Assembly: GCF_030733425.1 (NCBI RefSeq)
Contig: NZ_JASHIZ010000012.1
Span: forward strand, 1-64,000
Length of the DNA stretch: 64,000 bases
From: Roseovarius sp. MMSF_3350
GTDB taxonomy: Bacteria > Pseudomonadota > Alphaproteobacteria > Rhodobacterales > Rhodobacteraceae
Direction of reading: 5' to 3'
In this document: piece by piece, positions 1-9,394 of the stretch
How the letters are laid out: each line of letters opens with the position of its first letter
Position numbering within the stretch: position 1 is the stretch's first letter
Made by a program: the position numbers and the translations under genes
Notes under the pieces: model-generated
Seen by the model: the letters and a program-made list of their open reading frames with translations, nothing else
What the model was told of the DNA's origin: nothing
The model's database searches: none

Positions 1-1272
1 CAGCCAGATGCCCACGCCGCCCCAGCCCAGCCAGAACCCCATGGCGTAACTGACCGGCACGCCGACGACCCAATAGCTGACGGCGGCGATCCACATCGGC
101 ACGCGCGTGTCCTGCACGCCCCGCAACAACCCCAGCGCCATCACCTGCGCGGCGTCCACCAGCTGAAACAGCGCCGCCGCCGCCAACAAACCGACCCCCA
201 CGGCGATCACCGCCGCCCGATCGGGCTCATCGGGGTTCAGGAACGCCGCGATCATCGGCTCCGGCAGCGCCAGGAACAGCACAACCGTCACCGCCGCAAA
301 GGCGCCCGACAGCGCCAGCACCACCTTCGCGCCGTCGCGCAATCCCGGCCCGTCCCCGCGCCCGAACGCGTTGCCCGCCCGGATCGTGGCGGCGTTGCTC
401 AGCCCCACATGCACCATGAAGGTCAGCGAACTCACCTGCAGCGCGATACCGTGCGCGGCCAGCGCGATCGTGCCCAGCCAGCCCATCATCACGGTCGAGG
501 CGGCGAACAGCCCCACCTCCGCCAGGCTGGTGATCCCGATCGGCCATCCCAGGCGAAACACCTGCCCGAACGCTTCCCAATCCGGCCGCCACACCCGGGA
601 AAACAGCGCGTGCTCGGGCGTCACCTTCGCGGCATAGACCGCCAGCGCCACGAAGCTCGCGCTCGTCACCACCAGCGACGCCACGGCGGCCCCGCGCACC
701 CCCATCTCGGGCGCGCCCCAGTTGCCGAAGATCAGCGCGTAATTCACCACCACGTTCAGCCCCACGGCCGCTACAGTGACCCACAACACCACCTGCGTCC
801 GTTCCTGCGCCGCCAGGTGCGATTTCAGCACCATCACCAGCAGGGCCGGGAACAACGCGAACCCAACGATCTCGGCATAATCCCCCGCCAGTGCCGCGGT
901 CCCCGCCTCCTGCCCCGTGGCCAGGAACAGCGGCCCCGACCAGATCATCACCGGCAGCGCGCAGGCAGCGAACAGCACCGAGGCCCAGCCTCCCATCCGC
1001 GTCACCCGCCGCACCTGCGTCTCGTCTCCGGCGCCTTGCGCCGCCGCCACCAGCGGCATCACCGCCCAGGCAAAGCCCGACCCGAAAATGAACAGCACGA
1101 AAAACAGCGTGCCCCCCAGCACCTCGGCCGCCAGCGCCTCGACCGAGTACCAGCCAAGCATCAGCGCATCCGTGAGCGTGATCGCCATCTGCGCCAGGTG
1201 GCTGCCCACCAGCGGAAGCCCCAGCTTCAGCGCCGCCCGCCCGTGCTCGCGATATGTCATCTCCCCGCTCAT
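1..1272 (-). CDS. MATE family efflux transporter (3' end outside window)
   Basis: Inner-membrane multidrug/toxin extrusion pump, expected to export cationic drugs or metabolites using a Na+ or H+ gradient. I translated the minus strand from the ATG at 1272; the frame stays open to the left edge (424 codons), so the C-terminus is missing; the family is usually about 450-460 residues. The N-terminus shows the usual MATE opening with the stretch LGLPLVGSHLAQMAITLTD followed by a hydrophobic helix rich in L, F and G and a G-rich loop (PLVAAAQGAGDETQVRR). It lies downstream of the nickel exporter gene on the same strand but about 110 bp away, so it may be separately expressed. Assignment rests on N-terminal pattern and hydrophobicity. 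Confidence 0.85.
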   Translation of the reverse strand, partial: MSGEMTYREHGRAALKLGLPLVGSHLAQMAITLTDALMLGWYSVEALAAEVLGGTLFFVLFIFGSGFAWAVMPLVAAAQGAGDETQVRRVTRMGGWASVLFAACALPVMIWSGPLFLATGQEAGTAALAGDYAEIVGFALFPALLVMVLKSHLAAQERTQVVLWVTVAAVGLNVVVNYALIFGNWGAPEMGVRGAAVASLVVTSASFVALAVYAAKVTPEHALFSRVWRPDWEAFGQVFRLGWPIGITSLAEVGLFAASTVMMGWLGTIALAAHGIALQVSSLTFMVHVGLSNAATIRAGNAFGRGDGPGLRDGAKVVLALSGAFAAVTVVLFLALPEPMIAAFLNPDEPDRAAVIAVGVGLLAAAALFQLVDAAQVMALGLLRGVQDTRVPMWIAAVSYWVVGVPVSYAMGFWLGWGGVGIWL

Positions 1273-1386
1273 GGCAAAGCCATTAGAGGGTTTCCCGCGC
1301 CGGCAAAACCCCTTTCACCCGGCCCGCACAACGCCGCGCGGCGTCCCACTTTTTCTTGCCCGAAATACTCATGGCGCAGTGGCGCC

Positions 1387-2304
1387 CTACGGCACCGCCG
1401 CCACCAGTTGCAGCGACACCACCGCGATCAGCGCACCGGCGGCAATCTCGATCACCGGCAGGGCCTTGGCCCCCGCCCCGCCCGTGGCCAACCGCGCCAG
1501 CACGCCTTGCCGCAGGCTGACAGCCGCCAGGGCCACCACCATGGTGACGCTCGCCGTACCCAGCCCCATGATGAACGCGCCCGCTATGCCCGCCAGATCG
1601 ATCCCGAATCGCCATGTCAGGATCAGCAGGAACAGTGCCCCGGTGCAGGGCCGGATCGCCACCGCACCGACCAGCGCCACCGCCTCGCGCCAGCCATGCA
1701 CGTTGGCCGCTTCCTGCACGCTCGGCCCGTGCCGGTGCCCGCAGGAGGAACACACCCCGTCGTCGTGATCATGTGCATGGTGATGATGATCGTGATCCTG
1801 GCTCCGCGCCCTGGCCCGCCACAGCTTCATCGCGCCGCGAAGCACCAGCCACAGCCCCACCAGCGCGATCGCGCCATAGCTTGCCGCAGTCAGCGTCCGG
1901 TCCGCCAGACCCGTCACCGCCTCGCGCCCCAGCCCCAGCGCGTAAACCCCCGCATAAACCAGACAAACCGCCGCCGCCGCCTGCGCCAGACTCGATGCCA
2001 GCGCAAGGCTTACCAACCGTTTGACCGGCACCGCCCGGCCCACGCCGTACCCGCCGATCAGCAGCTTGCCGTGCCCCGGCCCCGCCGCGTGAAAGAAACC
2101 ATAGGCAAAACAGATCCCCCACAGACCCAGCAATGCCCCGGCCTCCCCGGCCCGCAACTTCTGCAGATAGCCCGCCATCGACTGCTGCACCTCGCGCTGG
2201 CCCTCCAGCGCCCAGGCCTGCAGGTCAGCGGCCCCGCCAAAACCCCACAGCCAGACCGCCAGCGCCGCCACGCCCAGCCCGAGTGCCGTCACGACCCCGC
2301 GCAC
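1387..2304 (-). CDS. Nickel/cobalt efflux protein, NicO/RcnA family
   Basis: Inner-membrane exporter expected to remove Ni2+/Co2+ from the cytoplasm. The 305-residue product has about six to seven hydrophobic segments, the conserved helix motif [11 protein letters not shown] near residues 71-80, and a long loop around residues 169-192 packed with His, Asp and Cys ([14 protein letters not shown] then CSSCGH), a likely metal-sensing or delivery site between helices. The upstream DUF1007 gene overlaps its start by 16 bp, a pairing seen repeatedly in alphaproteobacteria and suggesting that the periplasmic DUF1007 protein works with the exporter. Family assignment is secure; the actual metal is inferred. 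Confidence 0.88.
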   Translation of the reverse strand: MRGVVTALGLGVAALAVWLWGFGGAADLQAWALEGQREVQQSMAGYLQKLRAGEAGALLGLWGICFAYGFFHAAGPGHGKLLIGGYGVGRAVPVKRLVSLALASSLAQAAAAVCLVYAGVYALGLGREAVTGLADRTLTAASYGAIALVGLWLVLRGAMKLWRARARSQDHDHHHHAHDHDDGVCSSCGHRHGPSVQEAANVHGWREAVALVGAVAIRPCTGALFLLILTWRFGIDLAGIAGAFIMGLGTASVTMVVALAAVSLRQGVLARLATGGAGAKALPVIEIAAGALIAVVSLQLVAAVP

Positions 2305-2927
2305 GTCACCTCGGCGGTATAGGCAAAGTGGACACCCACCTTCGCCTCTTCAAAGAACATCTCGTCATCGCTATTGCCCATCTCGGCCACCCGCGCATCG
2401 GCGGCCTCCTTGTCCGGCGGCATGATCTGCGCCGCGCAGCCGTCGGGCAGGCCGTCCATTCCCACAAGGCTCAGCGCCGCGTAATAATAGGGGTCGTACG
2501 GCTGCAGCCGCAGCGTGTCGCCCGCGCCGATCTCTACCGCCTCGACCGGCCGACGATGCCGCGTGACCAGCGCCCCGTCCTGCATCCCCACCGACAGCGC
2601 CTTTGCCGGACCAAGCTCTACCGCCCGGCCCTCGTGAGTGGCAAAAAGCGCGCCGTCAAATCCCTCGGGCCAGTCCTGAAGGTCGAATCCCAGCAGCACC
2701 GTTTTCTCCTCGTCCGTCAGGCTCAGATCGGCGTCGGTATCGAGCCCCCGGTCACTCAGTACCAACATGGTGAACAGCGGGTCATACAGCCACGTCACCT
2801 CGATTGCATCGACACGCCCTTCCGCATCGGTCTCCAGGGTCAGCGTCACATCGACGAAGACATGCGGATGCGCCCGCGCCATCGGCGCGGCGATCAGGCA
2901 GAGAAGAAAGGTCGAGACACGCCACAT
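2289..2927 (-). CDS. DUF1007 family periplasmic protein
   Basis: Secreted protein of unknown function that habitually accompanies NicO exporters. I chose the ATG at 2927 ([19 protein letters not shown]), which gives a clear signal peptide cleaved after ARA and leaves a mature protein starting [10 protein letters not shown], the HPHVF opening characteristic of DUF1007; a longer open frame upstream lacks this logic. Length 212 residues. Its 3' end overlaps the exporter start by 16 bp, so the two are translated together. The early HPH motif could bind metal. No catalytic residues are recognisable, so a role as periplasmic metal-binding partner is inference. Confidence 0.85.
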   Translation of the reverse strand: MWRVSTFLLCLIAAPMARAHPHVFVDVTLTLETDAEGRVDAIEVTWLYDPLFTMLVLSDRGLDTDADLSLTDEEKTVLLGFDLQDWPEGFDGALFATHEGRAVELGPAKALSVGMQDGALVTRHRRPVEAVEIGAGDTLRLQPYDPYYYAALSLVGMDGLPDGCAAQIMPPDKEAADARVAEMGNSDDEMFFEEAKVGVHFAYTAEVTCAGS

Positions 2928-2955
2928 GCGGACAAGCTCTAGGCCGAAGCGACCG

Positions 2956-3954
2956 TCACCGCAAGCACGGCTCGCCCGGCCAGCCGACAGGTAGCGGCAG
3001 GCTGCCAGCCCCCCGCCCCCGCAAGACATTCAGGAGTTCAGGCACGTCCGGCATCGCCTTGCGCATCAGCCGCGCCTCGTGCCGCTTCAGCACCGGCCGC
3101 GCCGTCGGGCCATAGCTCGTCGGCAGGCTCCGCAGCTCGGGGAACAGCGCCAGCACCTCCTGCCGCGTCTCGTCCCCGAACCCGTTCAGCCCCAGCTCGC
3201 CGGGAAAGAAGCTTTCGCTGGCGCAACCACTCGACTGCACCACCTGGTGATGGTCGAACAGCAGGTGATGATAGGACACGCGCGGCACCGTCTCCGTGCG
3301 CACCCCCTGCCCGTTCTCCAGCAGGCGCACCGGGCACAGCACCTCCTCCGCGCCGGTCAGCAGCGCCACCGACGGATCGCGGATCAGCAGTCGGTGCTGC
3401 GGCGATACCAGGATATCGCGCTCCGGCACCCCCGGCGCCAGCGCATCCTTGCAGATCCGCACCGGCCGGAACGCGGCCATTTCCGGTCCGGCGTAAAGGT
3501 CGATCTCCCGGTGCCCCGTCCAGGTCAGCGCCTGCGGCCCGTGATCGCGGGTCAGCACCATGTCGCCCGCTCTCAGGTCCTCCACCGGGCGCGGCCCCAG
3601 GGGCGTGTCGATCAGCGTCCCTTTCACGAAACAGGGCGGCTCGTCGGCGCCGTTGATGGTGATCGTTATGGTCGAGCTGCCCCGGGTGGAGTTGACCGTG
3701 AACACCTCAGTAAGGGTCTCGCCGCTGTCCAGGGCCTGGATCGCCGCGTTTGAATTGTCGGCGCGGTAGGTCCAGTTGCCGTTTCTGTCGATGACCAGCC
3801 GGCTGCCATAGGCGCCGTTGATCGTCGCCGGTGTCCACTGCCCCGCATCTCCCAGCAGCCCGCTGAAATCGATATCGCCGCTCGCGGTCAGGAACCCGCC
3901 GACAACGCCCTCGTCCTCGGTCACCTCGCCCGTATCCGGCACCGGAAATCCCAT
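2956..3954 (-). CDS. VCBS-Hint domain protein
   Basis: A 332-residue protein with two parts. Residues about 10-105 resemble one VCBS-type adhesion repeat (GxYGSRLVIDRNGNWTY followed by TITINGADEPP). From Cys108 a Hint (hedgehog/intein, Hint_2) domain begins: CFVKGTLIDTPLG, VEDLRAGDMVLT, LTWTGHR, then SPQHRLLI and HLLFDHHQVV. Hint domains can cleave or rearrange their own backbone through the leading Cys. There is no signal peptide and no Ca-binding RTX nonapeptide array, although such proteins often leave by type I secretion. It starts on TGATG overlapping the stop of the HlyC-like gene, so translation is coupled. Only four lysines are present (111, 169, 290, 299). Start ATG 3954 chosen by this overlap. 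Confidence 0.85.
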   Translation of the reverse strand: MGFPVPDTGEVTEDEGVVGGFLTASGDIDFSGLLGDAGQWTPATINGAYGSRLVIDRNGNWTYRADNSNAAIQALDSGETLTEVFTVNSTRGSSTITITINGADEPPCFVKGTLIDTPLGPRPVEDLRAGDMVLTRDHGPQALTWTGHREIDLYAGPEMAAFRPVRICKDALAPGVPERDILVSPQHRLLIRDPSVALLTGAEEVLCPVRLLENGQGVRTETVPRVSYHHLLFDHHQVVQSSGCASESFFPGELGLNGFGDETRQEVLALFPELRSLPTSYGPTARPVLKRHEARLMRKAMPDVPELLNVLRGRGAGSLPLPVGWPGEPCLR

Positions 3955-4481
3955 CAGGCCACCGATTTTCCGTCGGCGGCTATGCCGAAGGCGCGCACGC
4001 GGTCCCGTGCCCCTGCCCGCAAATCGCCGCGTACCACCTTCCGCGCCGCGCCCGCCTTGCCCAGACGGGCATAATAGAAAGGCTCCTGTGGCGGATCGCG
4101 GGCGATATGGCGCGCCACGATCCGTCCGTGATCGAACGGCGCCAGAATATCCAGGAACCACAGGTTTCGCCCGGCGGTCCACTCGGCGGCCTCCGGCGGC
4201 GTCTGGTCGAACAGCATCCGCTCGCTGACCTCGTCGCTCAGCCGCGCCCAGATCACCGCGGCACAGACCTGCCCCGCGTCATTGTCGAAAAACCGCACGC
4301 AATCCGCGTTCACCGCCGGCACGAAGATCCGCGCCAGCCCCGCACCGGGAAACCGACGGTGGAGCGGGCAGAAGCCCGCAAGGAAATGCAACTTGCCCAG
4401 CGCCAGCAACTGCCGGTCGAATTCAGTCGATTCGCCTGAGAGACCGCCCATGCGCGGCCTTGCCTGTTCGTTCCTGCCCAT
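3954..4481 (-). CDS. HlyC-like toxin-activating lysine acyltransferase
   Basis: Predicted cytoplasmic enzyme moving a fatty acyl group from acyl-ACP to lysines of a partner protein, as HlyC does for RTX haemolysin. The pattern matches HlyC along its length: LGKLHFLAGFCPLHRRFP, then VPAVNADCVRFF, AAVIWARLSDEV, EWTAGRNLWFLDILAPF. Counting from the second ATG (4451), His31 and Asp101 occupy the places of the HlyC catalytic His23 and Asp92, with nearly the same spacing. Length 175 residues from 4481 or 165 from 4451; the latter has an AAGG about 6 bp upstream and may be the true start. The usual RTX toxin and type I exporter genes are not adjacent; instead the VCBS-Hint gene follows directly. Confidence 0.82.
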   Translation of the reverse strand: MGRNEQARPRMGGLSGESTEFDRQLLALGKLHFLAGFCPLHRRFPGAGLARIFVPAVNADCVRFFDNDAGQVCAAVIWARLSDEVSERMLFDQTPPEAAEWTAGRNLWFLDILAPFDHGRIVARHIARDPPQEPFYYARLGKAGAARKVVRGDLRAGARDRVRAFGIAADGKSVA

Positions 4482-4587
4482 TCCGCCGTTTTTCTGTTTA
4501 TGTCCGGAATGACAAAACCCTAGGCCAAGGCCGCGAATCGCACAACTACAGATTTATTTTGGACACCCCTGCTCGGCGAATGCGTGC

Positions 4588-4899
4588 TCAGTGCGTCCAC
4601 GCCCCGCGCCGGTTGGTCGCAAAGTTCTCGCCATATCCGCCCTTGCGGATGTTGGGCTTGCGCTTGTGCGGCTCGGCGACGACCACGTCGATCCCGTGCT
4701 CCTTGGCATAGTCCAGCGCGGCCTCCTTGCTGGCGAACCGCAGCTTGACCTGCGCCTGGGTGTCCGATGAACTGGTCCAGCCCATCAGCGGGTCCACGTC
4801 GCGCCCGGTCTCGTTGACATGCTCCAGCACCCAGGTGTTGGTCTTGGCCTGCCCCGACTGTGTCGCGGTGCGCGCTGGCTGGTAGATACGTGCTGGCAT
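4588..4899 (-). CDS. NADH dehydrogenase (complex I) accessory subunit, NDUFS4-like
   Basis: A 103-residue ETC complex I subunit conserved region protein (the NDUFS4 / 18-kDa subunit family), expected to sit on the peripheral arm of respiratory complex I near the NADH-oxidising module. Diagnostic stretches are [46 protein letters not shown] and the basic C-terminal [13 protein letters not shown]. The ATG at 4899 has a strong GGAGG 8 bp upstream, so a longer frame to 5016 is rejected. It stands alone, away from any nuo operon, and is divergent from sodC, with about 135 bp between the two starts. Confidence 0.93.
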   Translation of the reverse strand: MPARIYQPARTATQSGQAKTNTWVLEHVNETGRDVDPLMGWTSSSDTQAQVKLRFASKEAALDYAKEHGIDVVVAEPHKRKPNIRKGGYGENFATNRRGAWTH

Positions 4900-5035
4900 G
4901 GCGTCCCTCCTGAAATGCGCGCCCGTTATCCCAAAATCAACGTCGCGCGGCAAGGCCACAAATTGGCCCGGCCGCGCGATGGAACCACGCACCGCCGCCA
5001 CTCGTTTGCAACCCATGTGAACCTAGGAGGACACA

Positions 5036-5566
5036 ATGCGATTTCACCCCATAGCGCACACCACTTTCTTCATGGCGGCAACTGCGCTCGCCACCGCTCC
5101 GGCCCTCGCCGACACCGATCAGGGCAATGGCTTCACGGCCCAGGTCGAAGGACAGGATGATGCGATCACCGGCACCGTGCGGATCACCCCTACCGCCTCG
5201 GGCGTGATGCTCGTCAGCGTCGACCTCGAAGGCGTCCCGGCCGGAACCCACGGCATCCATATCCACGAGACCGGTGATTGTTCGGCGTCCGATTTCAAAT
5301 CCGCCGGCGGGCATCTTGCCGGCGATGCCAAGCACGGCGTCCTTGTCGAAGGCGGCCCGCACCCGGGCGATCTGCCCAATGCCGAAGTGGGCGATGACGG
5401 CAGGCTCGTGGTCAACCACTTCAATGAACGCCTGACGGCAGAGCAACTCACCGACGACGACGGGGCCGCGTTCATCGTGCATTCGGGCGCCGATGATTAC
5501 GAGTCGCAGCCCTCGGGAGATGCCGGCTCGCGGATCGCCTGTGGCGTCTTCGAACCCGCCAGCTGA
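5036..5566 (+). CDS. sodC: Superoxide dismutase [Cu-Zn]
   Basis: Periplasmic enzyme dismuting superoxide to peroxide and oxygen. The 176-residue precursor has a signal peptide (cleavage after PALA, about residue 25). Metal ligands are visible: His75 and His77 in GIHIHETGDC, bridging His93 in GGHL, His100, His109 and Asp112 around HPGDLPN, and His149 in FIVHSGADDY. Cys82 and Cys169 can form the structural disulfide and Arg166 (GSRIACG) is the substrate-guiding arginine. The ATG follows CTAGGAGGACACA, a good ribosome site. It is a single gene before uvrB. Confidence 0.96.
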   Translation: MRFHPIAHTTFFMAATALATAPALADTDQGNGFTAQVEGQDDAITGTVRITPTASGVMLVSVDLEGVPAGTHGIHIHETGDCSASDFKSAGGHLAGDAKHGVLVEGGPHPGDLPNAEVGDDGRLVVNHFNERLTAEQLTDDDGAAFIVHSGADDYESQPSGDAGSRIACGVFEPAS

Positions 5567-5641
5567 GGCACCGTTCCAGGTGGGGTTGAACTGCCCTGCC
5601 GACACATCAAGTATGGGGCGTTAACGAAAGGACCTTCGTTC

Positions 5642-7843
5642 ATGCCCTATGCCCACTCCGACAAGACCACGCCGATGCTGCACGCCCCCGCGCCGGACGT
5701 TAAGTCCCGCGAGAAACTGGAGGGTGGCAAGCGCTTCGAAATGGTGACGGAGTTCCTGCCCGCAGGCGACCAGCCCACCGCCATCGCCGAGCTGTCGACG
5801 GGTGTCAAAGACGGCGAGCGGGATCAGGTTCTGCTGGGCGCCACCGGCACCGGCAAGACCTACACCATGGCATCGGTGATCGAGCAGACCCAACGCCCCG
5901 CCATCATCCTCGCCCCGAACAAGACCCTCGCGGCCCAGCTCTACGGCGAGTTCAAGAACTTCTTTCCCAACAACGCGGTCGAGTATTTCGTCAGCTATTA
6001 CGACTACTACCAGCCCGAGGCCTACGTGCCGCGCTCGGACACCTATATCGAGAAGGAATCCCAGATCAACGAACAGATCGACCGGATGCGCCACTCCGCC
6101 ACCCGCGCGCTGCTTGAGCGCGACGACGTGATCATCGTGGCCTCGGTCTCCTGCATCTACGGCATCGGGTCGGTCGAGACCTACGGCGCCATGACGCAGG
6201 ACCTCAAGGTGGGGTCCGAATACGACCAGCGCTCGGTCATGGCCGATCTCGTCGCCCAGCAATACCGCCGCAACGACCAGGCCTTTCAACGCGGTTCGTT
6301 CCGCGTACGCGGCGACTCCCTCGAGATTTTCCCCGCCCACCTCGAAGACCGCGCCTGGAGGCTGAGCTTCTTCGGAGAAGAACTTGAATCCATTACGGAG
6401 TTCGACCCCCTGACGGGCGAGAAGACCGATTCTTTCGACCAGATCCGCGTCTACGCCAATTCGCACTACGTGACGCCCAAACCGACGATGCAGCAGGCGA
6501 TCATCGGCATCAAGAAAGAGTTGCGCACCCGCCTCGACCAACTCGTCGGCGAAGGCAAACTGCTCGAGGCCCAACGCCTCGAGCAACGCACCAATTTCGA
6601 CATCGAAATGCTCGAGGCAACGGGCGTCTGCAACGGCATCGAGAACTATTCGCGCTATCTGACCGGCCGCGCCCCGGGCGAGCCGCCCCCCACGCTGTTC
6701 GAGTTCATCCCGGACAATGCCATTGTTTTCGCCGACGAATCCCACGTCTCCGTCCCGCAGATCGGCGGCATGTACAAGGGCGACTACCGGCGCAAGTTCA
6801 CCCTGGCTGAGCACGGCTTCCGCCTGCCCAGTTGCATGGACAACCGCCCCCTGAAGTTCGAGGAATGGGACGCCATGCGCCCGCAATCGGTCTTCGTCTC
6901 CGCCACGCCCGCCAAGTGGGAGATCGAGCAGACGGGCGGCGTCTTCACCGAACAGGTCATCCGCCCCACCGGCCTTCTGGATCCGCAGGTCGAAATCCGC
7001 CCGGTTGAGATGCAGGTGGATGATTTGCTCGACGAAGTGCGGAAGGTCTCTCAGGCCGGCTACCGCACGCTGGTGACCACGCTGACCAAGCGCATGGCCG
7101 AGGACCTGACAGAGTACCTGCACGAACAGGGCATCCGCGTGCGCTACATGCACTCCGACATCGATACCATTGAAAGAATTGAGATTCTTCGTGACCTGCG
7201 CCTCGGTGCCTTCGACGTTCTGATCGGCATCAACCTCTTGCGCGAGGGGCTCGATATCCCCGAATGCGGCCTCGTCGCCATTCTGGACGCGGACAAGGAA
7301 GGCTTCCTGCGCTCCGAAACCTCGCTGATCCAGACCATCGGCCGCGCCGCGCGCAACGCCGAGGGCCGCGTGATCATGTATGCCGACCGCATGACCGGCA
7401 GCATGGAACGCGCCATAGGCGAGACCAACCGCCGCCGCGAAAAGCAGATCGCCTATAATGAAGAACACGGCATAACCCCCGAAACTATCAGGAAAAATGT
7501 CGAGGACATCCTGCAAGGTCTCTACAAGGGCGACGTCGATATGAACCGCGTGACGGCCAAGGTCGACAAGCCCCTCGTCGGCGCCAACCTTCAGGCCCAT
7601 CTGGACGGTCTGCGCACCGAGATGCGCAAGGCGGCCGAGAACCTGGAATTCGAGGAAGCCGCCCGCCTGCGCGACGAGGTCAAACGCCTCGAGGCCGTCG
7701 ACCTCGCCGTCCACGACGACCCCCTGGCGCGCCAGTCCGCCGTCGAGGCCGCGTCGGACGCCGCCACGAAGTCACAGGGCCGGTCGACGGCGGGCCGACC
7801 GGGGCAACGGGGTGGGAATGTGAAGCGGAAGAAGCGAAGTTAA
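5642..7843 (+). CDS. uvrB: UvrABC excision nuclease subunit B
   Basis: DNA damage recognition and helicase-like subunit of nucleotide excision repair: loaded by UvrA, it verifies the lesion and recruits UvrC. The 733-residue product has Walker A GATGTGKT at residues 66-73, the beta-hairpin region [20 protein letters not shown] that locks the strand around the lesion, the DESH box in [15 protein letters not shown], helicase motifs VSATPAKWE and TIGRAARN, and a C-terminal UVR motif ([17 protein letters not shown]) for UvrC contact. The far C-terminus is a variable, basic tail. Transcribed singly. Confidence 0.97.
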   Translation: MPYAHSDKTTPMLHAPAPDVKSREKLEGGKRFEMVTEFLPAGDQPTAIAELSTGVKDGERDQVLLGATGTGKTYTMASVIEQTQRPAIILAPNKTLAAQLYGEFKNFFPNNAVEYFVSYYDYYQPEAYVPRSDTYIEKESQINEQIDRMRHSATRALLERDDVIIVASVSCIYGIGSVETYGAMTQDLKVGSEYDQRSVMADLVAQQYRRNDQAFQRGSFRVRGDSLEIFPAHLEDRAWRLSFFGEELESITEFDPLTGEKTDSFDQIRVYANSHYVTPKPTMQQAIIGIKKELRTRLDQLVGEGKLLEAQRLEQRTNFDIEMLEATGVCNGIENYSRYLTGRAPGEPPPTLFEFIPDNAIVFADESHVSVPQIGGMYKGDYRRKFTLAEHGFRLPSCMDNRPLKFEEWDAMRPQSVFVSATPAKWEIEQTGGVFTEQVIRPTGLLDPQVEIRPVEMQVDDLLDEVRKVSQAGYRTLVTTLTKRMAEDLTEYLHEQGIRVRYMHSDIDTIERIEILRDLRLGAFDVLIGINLLREGLDIPECGLVAILDADKEGFLRSETSLIQTIGRAARNAEGRVIMYADRMTGSMERAIGETNRRREKQIAYNEEHGITPETIRKNVEDILQGLYKGDVDMNRVTAKVDKPLVGANLQAHLDGLRTEMRKAAENLEFEEAARLRDEVKRLEAVDLAVHDDPLARQSAVEAASDAATKSQGRSTAGRPGQRGGNVKRKKRS

Positions 7844-7879
7844 CTTTGTGATAATCTTGCCTATGGCATTGTTCTTTTG

Positions 7880-8128
7880 ATGCACAATCGAAACTCGCCT
7901 TTGTCGCCGGAAATATGGCTGAACGACCTGTTTGCGTCCAAAGCCGTACAGCAAGGCGGTGTCATCCGGCGCAAAGCGCGGGATATCGAGCGATTCGCTG
8001 GAATGGACAAGTTCCTGCGTGAAATTGATAGGCGTGGTTACCAAGTGGCAGAAAACGCTGGTCAGATTATTATTTTTTGCAATCGCGCGCCAATCAGGTG
8101 GATGACCGGAAAAGATCCGCTTTCTTGA
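7880..8128 (+). CDS. Small conserved unknown protein (82 aa)
   Basis: I do not assign a function. The product is 82 residues, mixed charge, with no signal peptide or membrane segment; stretches such as LSPEIWLNDLFASKAVQQGGV, RRKARDIERFAGMDKF and YQVAENAGQIIIFCNRAPIR resemble a short protein common in Rhodobacteraceae that some databases call a phosphoribosylanthranilate isomerase, a label I would not trust because 82 residues cannot hold that TIM-barrel enzyme. ATG at 7880 is preferred over the in-frame TTG at 7877; no clear ribosome site is visible. The stop codon lies inside the first of two tandem hairpins. Confidence 0.7.
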   Translation: MHNRNSPLSPEIWLNDLFASKAVQQGGVIRRKARDIERFAGMDKFLREIDRRGYQVAENAGQIIIFCNRAPIRWMTGKDPLS

Positions 8129-8162
8129 AAAGAAAGCGGACCGAAATCTTTTCAAGATTTCG
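8116..8162 (+). terminator. Two tandem perfect hairpins
   Basis: First stem TCCGCTTTCTT (8116-8126), loop GAA, AAGAAAGCGGA (8130-8140), containing the stop codon of the 82-aa gene. Second stem CGAAATCTT (8142-8150), loop TTC, AAGATTTCG (8154-8162). Both are perfect. Neither is followed by a long T-run, so termination on the plus strand is inferred; the convergent gene on the other strand ends at 8174, so the pair may serve both. Confidence 0.6.
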
Positions 8163-8173
8163 TTCGCCGCCCC

Positions 8174-8491
8174 TCAAAACACCCCCGCCACCTCGTACAT
8201 CACCGGCTCGAACCGCGAGCACATGGCCGCAAATTCCCGGTTCCGCCGCCGCATCTCCTCGCTCCGCAGCATCGCCTGGAAATCCTCCCGCCGTTCCCAT
8301 TGCGAGTAATTGGCGATCCGCGTCTGGGCGTCGTTCACATGCAGCGCGGCGGCGATGAACCCCTTCTGTTTCGAGATGAACTCCGCATAGGCCGCCTCCA
8401 GCGCCTCCAGCAAATCCGCGCAGGTTCCGGGCGAGCATTCGAACGTGGTCAAAACGGTCTGGCACGTGGCCCCGGCTTCGATCTTCAACAT
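8174..8491 (-). CDS. Antibiotic biosynthesis monooxygenase (ABM) domain protein
   Basis: A 105-residue single-domain ferredoxin-like alpha/beta protein of the ABM superfamily (quinol or haem-modifying monooxygenases and many unknowns). Visible pattern: a central FISKQKGFIAAALHVNDAQ then RIANYSQWERREDFQAMLRS, the WxSREDFxA-type signature of ABM proteins. The ATG at 8491 follows GAGGAGGATGTGCC, a strong ribosome site. No other gene in the operon. Substrate unknown. Confidence 0.85.
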   Translation of the reverse strand: MLKIEAGATCQTVLTTFECSPGTCADLLEALEAAYAEFISKQKGFIAAALHVNDAQTRIANYSQWERREDFQAMLRSEEMRRRNREFAAMCSRFEPVMYEVAGVF

Positions 8492-8530
8492 GGCACATCC
8501 TCCTCGACCCAAGCCTAGCACAAAGCGTCT

Positions 8531-9232
8531 TCAAAACGAGATCGTATCCACCAACCGCACCCGCACACCCTCGATCACCTGCTCCTGCCCCGGCACGCGG
8601 GCCGTCCTCAGCGTCTTCTGCTGCTGCAGGATCCGGTTCACCACCGCCTGATCCCGCGCCGACAGCCGGTTCTCGTGGCAGGCATCCGTCCGCGCCCACA
8701 GGTTGCGCGAGATCGGCCCCGCGATCGCGCTGGCCACCGTCTCCTGGCTGAAATCGCGCGCCACGATCCGCCGGTCGCGCTCCAGCGTCTTCAGCGTCTC
8801 GACGAAAATATCCACTGTCTCCTGAAAGCTCATGTCGCGGGTCTTGAGCTGTTCCGGCGTCGCGCCTGGGTCGTCCACACACCGCCGCGCCGCGAACAAC
8901 CAGTCATGCACGATATAGACCGGGCCATAGCTCCACGGGGAAAACCCCCGGAACGCCTGCGCCACGCGCGGGATCGACCCGCCATCGGTGTACATCACAC
9001 CCGGCGCGATCACTGCGGGCACCTCACCCTCGGGTCGGGTGAAGCGCAGTTCGAACCCTGGCACCGGCACATAGACGAACCGGCCGCCGCTGCCCGAAGC
9101 GGACGTGCTCTGCTCCAGCCAATAGACCGACACCGCGCCGTCGAACTGCCCCGCGCGGGCGCCTTCGAAATCCACCTCGGCACAGCCCGCGAGCGCTGCC
9201 AACGCGAACAATATCGCTCCCATCCGCCCCAT
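8531..9232 (-). CDS. DUF1353 family lipoprotein
   Basis: A 233-residue predicted outer-membrane or periplasmic lipoprotein: MGRMGAILFALAALAGCAEV carries a lipobox LAGC. The mature part has YTDGGSIPRVAQAF and GPVYIVHDWLFAARRC, the pattern of DUF1353 (a family also found in phage genomes, function unknown, with a conserved HDWL). The ATG at 9232 has AAGGGG 6 bp upstream; an in-frame ATG at 9271 is possible but would bury the signal sequence. Transcribed away from the next gene. Confidence 0.78.
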   Translation of the reverse strand: MGRMGAILFALAALAGCAEVDFEGARAGQFDGAVSVYWLEQSTSASGSGGRFVYVPVPGFELRFTRPEGEVPAVIAPGVMYTDGGSIPRVAQAFRGFSPWSYGPVYIVHDWLFAARRCVDDPGATPEQLKTRDMSFQETVDIFVETLKTLERDRRIVARDFSQETVASAIAGPISRNLWARTDACHENRLSARDQAVVNRILQQQKTLRTARVPGQEQVIEGVRVRLVDTISF

Positions 9233-9394
9233 CCAGACCCCTTCATTCCAACCGTCGCGCCACGTCAGCATGGCACGTTTCCGCCGATTGCCCAAACGCA
9301 TCGGAACCTTTCCGGCCCGGACGCGGTTCATTCGCCGACCGCCACGGGGGGTGCGCCATGGGGCCACCCGGCGTTCGCCAAGAAAAGGAGTATA

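Noticed and set aside
409..2322. Long plus-strand frame of 637 codons
   Set aside because: Antisense to the MATE and NicO genes; rich in His, Pro, Arg as expected for a GC-rich shadow frame.
5621..7714. Minus-strand frame of 697 codons
   Set aside because: Antisense to uvrB, which has full family motifs.
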